Both the position numbers and the translations under genes were made by a program. The notes beneath the pieces are model-generated. The model ran no database searches, had not been told where the DNA came from, and was given only the letters and a program-made list of their open reading frames with translations. Positions 45,344-52,989 of a stretch of DNA of 64,000 bases are shown here, in pieces (position 1 is the stretch's first letter; each line of letters begins with the position of its first letter). Source of the stretch: Syntrophothermus lipocalidus DSM 12680 (GTDB lineage Bacteria; Bacillota; Syntrophomonadia; Syntrophomonadales; Syntrophothermaceae); assembly GCF_000092405.1 (NCBI RefSeq), contig NC_014220.1:558001-622000 (forward strand), read 5' to 3'.

Positions 45344-46849
45344 ATGAACGTCTGCGGGCTAGTAAGTAGAAATGCCTCGCTTCGCCCGCACAGTAAGGCT
45401 ATTATTTGCGGTGATGACGGGAGGATATATAGCTGGTCCGAGTTTGAGAAGATGGTCACGAGATTCAGCAATGCCCTGGCAAGTATGGGGGTGGAAAAAG
45501 GGGATAGGGTGGCAATTTACCTGCCGAATTCGCCGGAGTTTTTATTCACGTATTTCGCAGTAGCAAGGATAGGAGCCATAGCCGTTCCGTTTAACATTTT
45601 GTTCAGAAGCGGAGAAATAACGTATGTCCTCAACAATTCAAGGGCCAAGGTGCTGGTTGGTGCTTCGGCCGAGACGAGAGAGTACCTTGCCGGCGCCGGG
45701 GGTGACGTGCCTCATCTAGAAAAGGTCATTACAGTGGGGGAACGGATAAATGGAAGCCTCGATTTCCATGCGTTGGTGTCGCGTGCTCCAGAAGCGTTCG
45801 ATGTGGTTGACTGCAGCCCTGATGATATAGTATCTATACTTTACACCTCGGGCACCACCGGACAGCCGAAAGGAGCTATGCACAGTCACGGGAATTTGAT
45901 GGCCATCGGGACACTGAGCTCAAGAATCTTACGAATTGACGACCAAGACGTTCTGCTGACGCCGACTCCCTTCTGTCATATATGTTTTGTGTTGAGCGCG
46001 CTGGGGCCTCTGAATGTAGGAGCCTGCTCAGTGACTATGCGGAGATTCAGTCCGGACAAGGCACTGGAGCTGATATCGCGCTACCGGGTCACTCACTTCA
46101 CCGGTGTTCCTACCATGTTTATATACATGCTGCATCATTTCGAAGAGGATAAATACGACCTCACGTCTTGGAAGTATGCGTATGCTGCGGGAGCTTCTAT
46201 GCCGGTCCAATATATTAAGGAAGTAGAAGAGAAGTTCGGAGTAGAGTTTGCAGAACTGTACGGTCTCACCGAGACTACCTCCACGGTAACGTATAATAGG
46301 ATCGGACACGGTAAGAAGGGATCAGTTGGGCTCGCGGCTGAGGGGACCGAAGTGAAGCTGGTGGACGAGGCCGGAAACCAGGCCCGGGTCGGTGAAGTTG
46401 GCGAGATACTGGTGAAGGGACCCGGAGTTTTCAAGGGTTACTGGGAAATGCCGGAGGCAACCAGGGAGGCATTCGACGGGGAGTGGTATCGCACTGGTGA
46501 CCTTGGGAAATACGATGAGGAAGGGTACTTGTACATTGTTGGAAGGAAGAAGGAGATGATAGTTTGCGGTGGATACAATGTCTATCCTCGGGAGATCGAA
46601 GAGGTTATTTGCCAACACCCAAAGGTCGCGGAAGCTGCCGTTGTGGGCGTTAGAGATTCGGCTAGAAACGAGATTCCCAAGGCCTTTGTCCGACTGAACG
46701 AGGGCGAGGAGATGACGGAGCAAGAACTACTAGAATTCTGCGCGCAGAGAATGGCTTCTTATAAGGTACCGCGTCAGGTGGAATTTGTACCCGAGTTGCC
46801 GAAGAGCCCCTCAGGGAAAATCCTAAAGAGATTGCTACCCGCAAGCTAA
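45344..46849 (+). CDS. Acyl-CoA synthetase (AMP-forming), FadD-like
   Basis: 501 residues, ANL superfamily. P-loop SILYTSGTTGQPKGAMHSHG, YGLTETTS, hinge YRTGDLGKYDEEGYLYIVGR with KKEMIVCGGYN and the C-terminal lysine in SPSGKILKRLL. Activates a carboxylic acid to acyl-CoA with ATP. Size and sequence fit medium- or long-chain, or aromatic, ligases; the acid is unknown. ATG 45344 is 9 bp after GGAGGTG. Separated from the operon by a terminator. Confidence 0.93.
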   Translation: MNVCGLVSRNASLRPHSKAIICGDDGRIYSWSEFEKMVTRFSNALASMGVEKGDRVAIYLPNSPEFLFTYFAVARIGAIAVPFNILFRSGEITYVLNNSRAKVLVGASAETREYLAGAGGDVPHLEKVITVGERINGSLDFHALVSRAPEAFDVVDCSPDDIVSILYTSGTTGQPKGAMHSHGNLMAIGTLSSRILRIDDQDVLLTPTPFCHICFVLSALGPLNVGACSVTMRRFSPDKALELISRYRVTHFTGVPTMFIYMLHHFEEDKYDLTSWKYAYAAGASMPVQYIKEVEEKFGVEFAELYGLTETTSTVTYNRIGHGKKGSVGLAAEGTEVKLVDEAGNQARVGEVGEILVKGPGVFKGYWEMPEATREAFDGEWYRTGDLGKYDEEGYLYIVGRKKEMIVCGGYNVYPREIEEVICQHPKVAEAAVVGVRDSARNEIPKAFVRLNEGEEMTEQELLEFCAQRMASYKVPRQVEFVPELPKSPSGKILKRLLPAS

Positions 46850-46977
46850 ACCAGACAAGTGTATATGGTTTCTTATGTCCGGCGGTGGTAAGGGTCAAAT
46901 TTGTTCGGGTACTCGCGAGCTCAAGCTCAGGGGAACACCAGGGGAACTTCCCGCAAATTCAATTAATTTATACGTAA

Positions 46978-47010
46978 GACGTACCACTACAAACATGGTA
47001 GGGGTACGTC
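46978..47010. other. Palindrome after the acyl-CoA ligase gene
   Basis: GACGTACC (46978-46985) and GGTACGTC (47003-47010) continue inward through CTAC/GTAG for a 12 of 13-bp stem. No T-tract. Possible 3'-end structure or binding site. The rest of 46850-47160 shows nothing else. Confidence 0.5.
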
Positions 47011-47160
47011 ATTCTGTGATCTCACTACCAACCCGCGATTGGGCGTCCTTAATCCAGGGGGGGTAGAATTTTTCATGGAAAGATGGCCCTTACGCCGTAT
47101 CCAAAGATGGAGCCTTCTTCTTGACTTGAATGGCCTGTCGGTCGGTCCCGCCGATGAACG

Positions 47161-47200
47161 CAAAAAAGTACGGCGACAAGATGAAGGATATCGCCGTACT
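47161..47200 (-). terminator. Terminator of the MFS carrier gene
   Basis: On the minus strand a 10-bp perfect stem (AGTACGGCGA and TCGCCGTACT, 47191-47200 with 47167-47176) is followed by TTTTTT. Confidence 0.85.
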
Positions 47201-47275
47201 ATTATATGGAGGAGGTAATTTTAGGATGGGCTACTTCGTAATGGTACAGGCTACTGTAATGATATCGCTATTGAT

Positions 47276-48511
47276 CTATGCACTGAGTGCGTCGGCTTCG
47301 TGGTTAAGCGGGTTGTCGACCGGTTTCTTGAGGAACCGCAACATGACCAAAGCGATAGCCAGGAATGCAGCCGCCACCAGGTATGCTCCATTATACGAAT
47401 TCGTATAATCGACGATTCGGCCGCCCGTGATTGGACCGATTACTCCGGCGATTCCATATGCGGTAAACACTAGGCCGTAGTTCATACCGCTATGCTTTAG
47501 GCCATAATAATCGTACGTCATAGCAGGGAAAATACCGAGCAAAGAACCCCAACATATCCCGCAGGCTGTGATGCCACACACCAAGAGGCTGAAGTTAGTG
47601 TAGAACCTGAACAGTAGCATGTTTATCATCTGAACCATGAAGACAAGCATCAGGGTTTTCTCGCGCCCGAGATTGTCCGATAACCATCCGCCCAGGAAAC
47701 GGCCCAAGCAATTGCAAACAGCGAGGAGAGAAACGAGGGCGAATCCCCATTCGATGTTGGCTTGCATTTTCCCAATCATGGCTGCTTGACTCGTTACCAT
47801 AAGGCCTGCTACGACACCGAAAGCGTACATGCACCATATGAGATAGAATTGATAAGTAGAAAGCATTTCAGAAGGGGTATATTGCCGCTGCGGATTGGGG
47901 AGTACACTTGGCGAGGAATCTGAAGCTTCTTCTGCTTTGTAACCAGCCGTCGGCCGGGAGAGGAATTGCGCGAATATGAGGATTGCGATCATGAAGGCAA
48001 TTCCCTCGATAATAAACGTCTTTTGGATGCCGACGTTACCTAACAGATACTGGGTCAACGGGGCGACGTAAACTGAGGAGAAGCCTAGCGCAGCAACCAC
48101 TAACCCTCCGATCATGCCCCTCTTCTGCGGAGGGAACCAGCTCACTGCTGCGGGTATCGTGCCTGCATATCCTACTCCTAACCCTATGCCAAATATCAAG
48201 CCAAAGGAAACGACCAGCATGGGCAGAGAGGTCGCGTAGCCGGAGAGCAGGAACCCGATTCCAGTACATATACCGCCTATTACCCCGCATACCCTAGGCC
48301 CATATCTGTCAAAAATACGGCCTCCGGGTACCATCATCAGTGCAGACAACAGGATTAGGGCAGTAAAAGGGAGTGATGCTTGGGTTTTCGTGTAACCGAG
48401 CTCTTTAACGAGGGCCGCCGCGATTATGCTCCATGAATAGAAACAACCTAGGGCGAGGTTGACTCCCATCGCGCCGACCGTCACTATCCAACCCTTGTTT
48501 CTTTTATTCAT
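47276..48511 (-). CDS. MFS transporter of the oxalate/formate antiporter (OFA) family
   Basis: 411 residues, 12 membrane spans. GAMGVNLALGCFYSWSIIAA at the first span, GGRIFDRYGPRVCGVIGG and YAGTIPAAVSWFPPQKRGMIGG are OFA hallmarks; relatives exchange small carboxylates. Here it may carry the substrate or a product acid (inference). ATG 48511 is preceded by AGGAGGAG; the gene follows the second regulator by 129 bp on the same strand and may share its sigma-54 promoter. Confidence 0.9.
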   Translation of the reverse strand: MNKRNKGWIVTVGAMGVNLALGCFYSWSIIAAALVKELGYTKTQASLPFTALILLSALMMVPGGRIFDRYGPRVCGVIGGICTGIGFLLSGYATSLPMLVVSFGLIFGIGLGVGYAGTIPAAVSWFPPQKRGMIGGLVVAALGFSSVYVAPLTQYLLGNVGIQKTFIIEGIAFMIAILIFAQFLSRPTAGYKAEEASDSSPSVLPNPQRQYTPSEMLSTYQFYLIWCMYAFGVVAGLMVTSQAAMIGKMQANIEWGFALVSLLAVCNCLGRFLGGWLSDNLGREKTLMLVFMVQMINMLLFRFYTNFSLLVCGITACGICWGSLLGIFPAMTYDYYGLKHSGMNYGLVFTAYGIAGVIGPITGGRIVDYTNSYNGAYLVAAAFLAIALVMLRFLKKPVDNPLNHEADALSA

Positions 48512-48640
48512 AGAATAACTCCTCCTCATGTTGTGATATGATAATTCATAGTATCAACTTAACGCTTGAGAACTTCCACTTGTTACCGAGAGGGTTATCC
48601 GCTAGTGGAAAACCAGATCAACCCAAGTAGCCACAGGACG

Positions 48641-50149
48641 TCATTTTTTGCCTTTGTTTATTTCTTTTGCCCTCATTTTCCGGTAAAGGACAGTCCGGTG
48701 GATGCCCAAACGCTTGGCTGCCATGCCAATGCGTCCGCCACACTCCTCTAAGACCTGTTTGATGTATTCCTGTTCCACTGCTTCGAGCACACTTTTCAAT
48801 GTCCCGGAGTGTGTTGAGGGAAGCCTGGTTGGAGACTTCAATAAGGAACTAACACGACCTACTTCTTCGCTTTCATCAACATTAGCTTTGGGTGCAAACT
48901 GAACGCCTTCGATTCCAAGTAGATCGCTGACAGACGTTACTGCCATTCGCTCAACTACATTACGCAGCTCTCTGACATTGCCAGGCCAGTTGTATTTGAG
49001 AAATTCCTGAATAGCTTGCAGGCTCAGCTTTTTGTTGAAGCCGTACTTCCTGTTAAGCTCTTCCAGATACTTGTTGGCTAGAACAATTATGTCTTCCGGC
49101 CTCTCTCTGAGCGGTGGGATGTGTAAAGGAATTACGTTTAGACGGTAGTACAAATCGCTTCGGAAGACCTTTTGCTCTACCATTGATTTTAGATCCCTGT
49201 TGGTGGCGGCAATCAGGCGCACGTCAACTTTTTGGAGAGACGTTCCTCCGACGCGTTGGACTTCCTGTGTTTCCAGCACTCTTAGTAACTTAGACTGCAT
49301 CGAGAGAGGTAGTTCTCCGATTTCGTCTAGAAAAAGAGTGCCCTTGTCGGCCATCTCAAACAACCCCGGCTTACCCGTGCTGCTTGCTCCTGTGAAGGCT
49401 CCGGGGGCGTAACCGAAGAATTCGGATTCCATCAATTCGTGAGGGATGGCCGCACAATTAACAGGGATGAAAGGTTCCTGGGCCCGAGCGCTGATGCGGT
49501 GGATGTATCTCGCGAGGACCTCCTTGCCGCTTCCGGTTTCACCGACGATGAGCACTGTGCTGTCCGTCCTGGCCACACTATCACAGACGTTCAACACCTG
49601 GCGCATCTTGGGGCTCTGGGCGACGATGCTCTTAGTATCACCAGCCACGGCACTTGAGAGGTACTCCAGTACCATTTTGTAACGGTCTGATTTTGCCTTC
49701 TCTAATTCCAGTGCCTCGATGTAGTTATCTACCAAACTCTTAAAACGTGTGTTAGTTACCACCCATTGCACTTCCCCTTGAGGGTCGAGAACAGGAACAC
49801 TTGTGGCTACAAGAAGGTTTCCGTTACGAGCTTTTAACAACGCCGTTACCACAGAACGGGTCTTGATTGCTTCCATCGTGGGCGACGGGCTGTACAGCCC
49901 GCTCTTGACCAAGTCATTAACATTTTGTCCTATAAGCTCTTCGACTTGCACTCCCAGGCAATCAGCAGTTGCTTGATTCACCAGTACGACTGTACCGTGA
50001 CTGTCGGTTATAAGAATGGCGTCGTAGCTGCGCATCAAGATATTTACCAGGTCTTCTTTAGTAATGTTGTCGGCATCTGATAAATCGGCTTTTCCTTCCA
50101 CAGCTTCTAACACGTACCCGCTTTGGTTAAGAAGTTGCTCTGCATACAA
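48641..50149 (-). CDS. Sigma-54 enhancer-binding regulator with PAS domain (2)
   Basis: About 502 residues, same architecture as the regulator at 33692: an extra 35-residue N-terminal part, PAS (ILITDSHGTVVLVNQATADC), Walker A GETGSGKEVLARY, GAFTGA loop in YAPGAFTGASSTG, Walker B LFLDEIGELP and a Fis helix-turn-helix (RIGMAAKRLGIHRTVLYRKM). No receiver domain. TTG 50149 is taken as start with GGGGGG upstream; TTG 50176 is possible. A sigma-54 promoter 400 bp upstream faces the gene, suggesting control by an enhancer-binding protein, perhaps itself. Confidence 0.93.
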   Translation of the reverse strand: MYAEQLLNQSGYVLEAVEGKADLSDADNITKEDLVNILMRSYDAILITDSHGTVVLVNQATADCLGVQVEELIGQNVNDLVKSGLYSPSPTMEAIKTRSVVTALLKARNGNLLVATSVPVLDPQGEVQWVVTNTRFKSLVDNYIEALELEKAKSDRYKMVLEYLSSAVAGDTKSIVAQSPKMRQVLNVCDSVARTDSTVLIVGETGSGKEVLARYIHRISARAQEPFIPVNCAAIPHELMESEFFGYAPGAFTGASSTGKPGLFEMADKGTLFLDEIGELPLSMQSKLLRVLETQEVQRVGGTSLQKVDVRLIAATNRDLKSMVEQKVFRSDLYYRLNVIPLHIPPLRERPEDIIVLANKYLEELNRKYGFNKKLSLQAIQEFLKYNWPGNVRELRNVVERMAVTSVSDLLGIEGVQFAPKANVDESEEVGRVSSLLKSPTRLPSTHSGTLKSVLEAVEQEYIKQVLEECGGRIGMAAKRLGIHRTVLYRKMRAKEINKGKK

Positions 50150-50217
50150 TACGGGTCCCCCCTCTCTAGTCAACAATGGAAAGCAATAGAAAACTTATCT
50201 CCCCGTTGTTTGAAGAC

Positions 50218-50255
50218 CGATGTATCTTGGAAGAAAGAAGACATAAGATACATCG
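50218..50255. promoter_or_regulatory. Inverted repeat CGATGTATCTT / AAGATACATCG
   Basis: Perfect 11-base arms (50218-50228, 50245-50255) with a 16-bp spacer, 70-105 bp before the second regulator's start and inside its predicted leader. It could be an operator or an mRNA hairpin. Confidence 0.6.
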
Positions 50256-50547
50256 TACCCCTTTTCGGAGAATTTTTGTCGGGACACCAACTTTTGACAA
50301 CACCGGTTGTTTAGAGTAACGTAGGACCTAACGGTCCTACCCGTCCCGGAGATTCTAGATACCTGGCAGCTTTGTTCTTGGTAAACGTTAAGACCTAGTC
50401 TGCACCTCCTTATCAGGCATATAGGCCTGCCCGTGCTCCGAGTCAAGAGCATTTCAGAACTTGGGGCAAGCCCTCTTCCAATACCAGGTCAACCCCATAC
50501 CCGTCTCTGACTACTCAGGGCTGATTGTCCTCTGTTTGAGTCGTAAA

Positions 50548-50563
50548 AGCAATAATTGTGCCA
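50548..50563 (-). promoter_or_regulatory. Sigma-54 promoter facing the second regulator and MFS gene
   Basis: On the minus strand TGGCACAATTATTGCT: full -24 TGGCAC and -12 TTGCT with GG-N10-GC. The leader to the regulator start would be about 390 nt; the stretch 50256-50547 contains no convincing gene. Confidence 0.85.
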
Positions 50564-50679
50564 AAGAAAGCGCGGATTATTGGATATGCCTCAATGACCG
50601 ACAGAAGGCATGCGGACCGATATCTTTTTAGCAACTCCTCTTGGAAGAGGACCGGAGATAGCTGCATGGGTGCAAAATA

Positions 50680-50694
50680 GCAACCAACAGTTGT
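50680..50694. promoter_or_regulatory. GCAACC-aaca-GTTG-like dyad
   Basis: GCAACC and GTTGT around a short spacer, 117-131 bp upstream of the minus-strand promoter at 50563. Possible enhancer site; see the matching dyad at 50919. Confidence 0.35.
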
Positions 50695-50918
50695 CGCAGA
50701 TAGGGTAAGCCGTAGCAAAACAACAACTGACGTGTCCCTCTTGGGTTGGGATGTGAAGGTTAGAACATGCGCGGCCGCCGAAAATTTCGGTACGACTCGT
50801 TCGGCATGACGTCATGGCATCTTGCTGCTGTCGTTTCAAAGCGAGTTTTCGGCCAGAGGGCCTTGCGGTAATGGGACTAGCATGGTCATAACGGGTTAGG
50901 GATGGGAGTTGGCGGCCG

Positions 50919-50936
50919 GCAACCGAACATGGTTGC
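50919..50936. promoter_or_regulatory. GCAACC-N6-GGTTGC dyad
   Basis: Perfect 6-base arms (50919-50924, 50931-50936) around GAACAT, about 141-158 bp upstream of the sigma-54 promoter at 51077. Candidate enhancer-binding site. The remainder of 50700-51076 shows no gene. Confidence 0.45.
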
Positions 50937-51076
50937 TCAATGTGAAAGTTGTTGCATGCACGGGACCTTTTGAACGGCTGTTTCGGTTTTCGGGGGTAAC
51001 AGTATGTACCCTCTATCGCCCGGTAGCATCTGCCATGTAAAATCGGCGGTGCAAATTTGAGGTGATTAGAAATCGC

Positions 51077-51092
51077 TGGCACGTTAATTGCA
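51077..51092 (+). promoter_or_regulatory. Sigma-54 promoter of the radical SAM gene
   Basis: TGGCACGTTAATTGCA matches the consensus at every defined base (TGGCACG-N4-TTGCA). The gene starts 127 bp downstream. Confidence 0.92.
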
Positions 51093-51218
51093 AGGAACAG
51101 TACCTAAACACACAATCTTTGAGGTATCTGCCGCTAAACATGGGAGCAGGCAAGGAATCGGTATCGCCGCTGCAATTAAGAACTACAATCGCTGTGATTG
51201 GGGAGGAATTGAGAACGC

Positions 51219-52097
51219 ATGAGATACGAAGGCGACATATACCGCCCACCTAGTGAAGCACGTAGCTATATATTGCAGTGCACAATAGGATGTTCGCACA
51301 ACGGGTGCACATTCTGCGGTTCATACAAGGGGAAGAAATACCGGGTAAGATCCCTAGAAGAAATCAAAACCGATATACGCATGGCAAAGATATTTTATGG
51401 AAATGTTAGAAAAGTATTCTTAGCTGATGGGGATGCGATGGCTATGGACACACCTGACCTCCTAGAGGTTCTTGAGTTTCTGTACAGCACCTTTCCTAGC
51501 CTATATCACGTCGGCATCTATGCAGGGCCTCAGAGTATTCTCCGAAAGTCGAAAGATGAACTGCGAGCCCTAAGGGATGCGGGGCTTACGATAGCTTATC
51601 TAGGAGTTGAAACGGGAGACGAGGAGCTACTGCAGGAAATCAATAAGGGAGTAACTTATGATGAAATGGTCGAGGTCGGGAAAAGGATAGTGGAGGCGAA
51701 GATCAAGTTGTCCGTTACGGTGTTGCTGGGCCTGGCTGGATCCGGTGAAAGAGCTCATGCGCACGCAGCAGGAACGGCCAGAATTTGCAACGAAATAAAG
51801 CCTGATTACTTGGCGGCTCTGACCTTGATAATTGTTCCGGGGACTGTGTTACATAAGAAGGTCCAGGCTGGAGAGTTCAAGGTGGCATCTCCCATGGATA
51901 TTATAAAGGAGATGAGAATTCTAATCGAAGGCCTAGAGATAGATGGGTGTGAGTTCAGAAGCAATCATGCTTCAAACTATCTGCCAATTAAGGGGAGACT
52001 GCAAGAAGACAAGCAAGCGATGCTGGCAATTGTCGACTACGTTTTGGAAAAGAAGAATGGAAGCCTGCTCCGGCCCGATTCGTTTAGGGCATTGTGA
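51219..52097 (+). CDS. Radical SAM protein with C-x4-C-x2-C cluster motif
   Basis: 292 residues. The N-terminus IYRPPSEARSYILQCTIGCS then HNGCTFCGSYKGKKYR resembles radical SAM proteins of the YgiQ/HemN-like group; the three cluster cysteines appear as CSHNGCTFC (x4 then x2) or, with the earlier cysteine, CTIGC. VFLADGDAMAMDTP, IAYLGVETGDEELLQEINKG and VTVLLGLAGSGE continue the TIM-barrel pattern. The reaction is unknown. ATG 51219 follows tggggaggaattgag. It is directly behind a consensus sigma-54 promoter. Confidence 0.85.
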   Translation: MRYEGDIYRPPSEARSYILQCTIGCSHNGCTFCGSYKGKKYRVRSLEEIKTDIRMAKIFYGNVRKVFLADGDAMAMDTPDLLEVLEFLYSTFPSLYHVGIYAGPQSILRKSKDELRALRDAGLTIAYLGVETGDEELLQEINKGVTYDEMVEVGKRIVEAKIKLSVTVLLGLAGSGERAHAHAAGTARICNEIKPDYLAALTLIIVPGTVLHKKVQAGEFKVASPMDIIKEMRILIEGLEIDGCEFRSNHASNYLPIKGRLQEDKQAMLAIVDYVLEKKNGSLLRPDSFRAL

Positions 52098-52243
52098 ATA
52101 AATGCAGACTCAGCTGCCGCCGACTGGCCGGCGTGTTGCGAAGAGAGGATCGCTTATGGGTGATTGTGTATGTTTTCTTCTCAGCCTACGTTTGTCTCTA
52201 ACCGAGACTGCCTTCTCAATTACTAGAGTAATTCAAGATACGC

Positions 52244-52255
52244 GGTTGTAACACC
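52244..52255. promoter_or_regulatory. GGTTGT-AACACC near-palindrome
   Basis: Near-symmetric 12-mer about 175 bp upstream of the sigma-54 promoter at 52426; weak candidate for the same enhancer site family. Confidence 0.25.
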
Positions 52256-52425
52256 ACTACAGTGTGCCAAATCAGCAACGACCTGGAGTAGGAGTTATGC
52301 AGCTATATTGTCAGGAAAACACAACAACTGGGTATTTGCGGACCTAATGGCGGGTGCTTGTCAAGACATGTAATGCAGGGATGGCCGACGTTTACACACA
52401 TCCGTCCTAGTTTTTGCGGTCATTC

Positions 52426-52441
52426 TGGCACGGTTATTGCT
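52426..52441 (+). promoter_or_regulatory. Sigma-54 promoter upstream of the chemoreceptor-like gene
   Basis: TGGCACGGTTATTGCT, all consensus positions met. The next gene starts 550 bp downstream; the 892-bp gap 52098-52989 has no other recognisable gene, so either a long leader or a non-coding transcript is made. Confidence 0.88.
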
Positions 52442-52609
52442 ACTCACACAACAATAAGTTGATAGGTAACAGTATTCGTTTTCCTTCCATTGGTATGGAT
52501 CTTATCAGCTTGGGACTCTAATAAAACTAGGGTTGAACTTTTTTTGTATTCAAAATCGGTTTCCAATTATTCAAAATGGGCTGAGACGCGATGGTTTTGT
52601 TTCCACTTT

Positions 52610-52631
52610 ATATGTACGTAATATGTACGTA
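52610..52631. repeat. Tandem 11-mer ATATGTACGTA x2
   Basis: ATATGTACGTA at 52610-52620 is repeated at 52621-52631. Each copy contains the palindrome TACGTA. Located in the leader between the sigma-54 promoter and the chemoreceptor-like gene. Confidence 0.6.
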
Positions 52632-52718
52632 AGTATTCGAAGCTGAATAAAGTAGGCCCGAAGTATAGACTGGACTAGAGTCACGAATTGAAGTAGCGAA
52701 CTCCCTCGCCTAGCCCTT

Positions 52719-52754
52719 GGGGGGCTTAGGCTCCCCCCTGGGGCGATTCTTTTT
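52719..52754 (+). terminator. G6/C6 hairpin with delayed T-run, possible terminator or attenuator
   Basis: Six G (52719-52724) face six C (52733-52738), with T5 at 52750-52754. The T-run is 11 nt from the stem, so termination would be weak. It would end a transcript of about 300 nt from the promoter at 52426. Confidence 0.35.
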
Positions 52755-52989
52755 GATACTCGAAGGGGCCAAGAAGACTCAGTACAGTCGAACGGTCCAC
52801 AACTGCCGTAACTTAGATTAATGCGATAGCTTTACCAGGATTTGAGTTCCAGTTCTACCACTTACCTCCTTATCCTTCTTAGTTTCAAGGGCGATGGCAT
52901 GGTGGTTGCCGTCGCCTGCATTCTGTTTGGTACATGATCTCCGGTATGACGAGTTACAAGCTTTTATCTGTCTGGTTAGGAGGGTTTGC

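Noticed and set aside
50591-51082. 163-residue open frame on the minus strand
   Set aside because: No family features, no good RBS, and it runs across the sigma-54 promoter and a dyad; judged non-coding.
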